A DNA stretch of 12,402 nucleotides from Bacillota bacterium. GTDB taxonomy: Bacteria > Bacillota > Clostridia > Acetivibrionales > DSM-2933. Positions 11,852 to 12,402 of this stretch are shown in pieces; within the stretch, counting starts at the first letter, position 1; the number at the start of each line of letters is the position of its first letter. The DNA is taken from NCBI GenBank assembly GCA_023441845.1, contig JAEZNF010000360.1:1-12402 (forward strand), written 5' to 3'. The notes beneath the pieces are model-generated. The model saw nothing but the letters and a program-made list of their open reading frames with translations, was not told the origin of the DNA and searched no databases. Both the position numbers and the translations under genes were made by a program.

Positions 11852-12402
11852 ACGGCAAAAAGGAGAGGAAACGGAGAAGGCAGCATATGCAAGCGCAAGG
11901 ACGGCCTGTGGCAGTGCCAGGTCACAGTTGGGGTTAACGGGAAAGGACAACCGATACGGAAGACTTTATACGGCAAGAGCCGTAAGGAAGTACAGGATAA
12001 GCTTAATGATGTTGTATTAAAAGCCAGCAAAAATTTATATATTGAGCCTGCGAAGATTACATTTTCCGAATGGCTTGACCGTTGGATTGAGGAATACATG
12101 AAAATGTCTTTGAAGAAGACAACATGGGAGTTGTACAATACGCTGATTGAAAAGCATATAAAGCCCTCCATCGGGTTTATTAAGCTGTGCAAGCTTCAAA
12201 CGGGGCATTTGCAGAATCTGTACAGTGAGAAAATGAAGGACGGCGCGCGGGCCGATAACAAGCCGGGCGGCTTATCTCCCAAGACCGTGAGGCACATTCA
12301 TACTGTGATTCACTCGTCGCTTGAGCAGGCTTTTAAAGAGCGCATTATTCCCCTCAATGTCGCCGATGCCGTTGTGCTGCCCAAGAATCCCAGAAAGGAA
12401 AT
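11852..12402 (+). CDS. int: Tn916-like tyrosine integrase, 5' part (runs off the window)
   Basis: At least 183 residues are encoded without a stop to the window edge. Residues 1-60 form an AP2-like arm-binding domain (RRGNGEGSICKRKDGLWQC, TLYGKSRKEVQDKL). Then follows a SAM-like core-binding domain (TFSEWLDRWIEEYM, LSPKTVRHIHTVIHSSLEQA, IIPLNVADAVVLPKNP). The catalytic R-H-R-Y domain would lie beyond the window. A good site, AGGGGGTG, ends six bases before the codon at 11852. That codon is ACG where ATG is expected (T to C change), giving MAKRRGNG in the ancestral form. An in-frame GTG at 11843 lies inside the ribosome site and is a poor start. Integrase translation is therefore doubtful. The DNA is richer in G+C than its surroundings. 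Confidence 0.88.

Noticed and set aside
1..12402. CRISPR array, tRNA or rRNA genes, complete defence system
   Set aside because: No regularly spaced repeats, cloverleaf-like sequences or recognised defence genes were seen. The repeats present are local and explained above.

Overview
The window looks like chromosomal DNA from a low-G+C, endospore-forming Firmicute of the clostridial type. Evidence: A+T-rich intergenic DNA, strong AGGAGG-type ribosome binding sites with frequent TTG starts, a spore-coat (CotF-type) operon, an LtaS-type polyglycerol-phosphate synthase typical of Gram-positives, and remnants of Tn3-family and Tn916-like elements. The species cannot be named from the sequence alone.

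Layout. (1) 1-1200 is a graveyard: a headless serine resolvase fragment (86-400) joined in frame to an internal piece of a Tn3-family transposase (401-820), a 5' gene fragment (906-1025), and a near-identical relic of the C-terminus of the ABC ATPase that lies intact at 6798-7481. A 96-nt imperfect palindrome (1098-1193) follows. (2) 1352-2983, minus strand: a three-gene operon of small low-complexity or helical-repeat proteins (225 aa with three copies of an L-LV-GTIT-AI-AF repeat, 159 aa Ser/Asn/Asp-rich, 125 aa FlxA-like coiled coil). (3) 3376-7481, plus strand: an LtaS-type membrane sulfatase-fold enzyme, then a MacB/FtsX-type permease and its ATPase, closed by a strong terminator. A 99-nt block upstream of the LtaS gene is repeated, ungapped and about 88% identical, upstream of the permease gene, so the two units probably share their regulation. 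(4) 7545-8860: mostly non-coding DNA with an integrase relic, a 128-aa QueG-like or uncharacterised gene (7808-8191), degenerate coding traces and two inverted repeats. (5) 8861-11306, minus strand: a spore-coat operon in which two short-plus-CotF gene pairs flank a zinc-dependent alcohol/formaldehyde-type dehydrogenase. (6) 11595-12402: the start of a Tn916-like excisionase-integrase module, visibly richer in G+C than its surroundings. The excisionase has a one-base frameshift and the integrase has ACG where ATG is expected.

How it fits together. The enzyme and transporter block probably handles envelope polymer synthesis and export or resistance to envelope stress. The coat operon belongs to late sporulation. 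The three-gene minus operon is the least explained coding unit. I see no complete defence system, CRISPR array, rRNA or tRNA. The most interesting signals are the duplicated regulatory block, the 96-nt palindrome, the three-gene unknown operon, the duplicated coat cassette around a dehydrogenase, and the linked lesions in xis and int.
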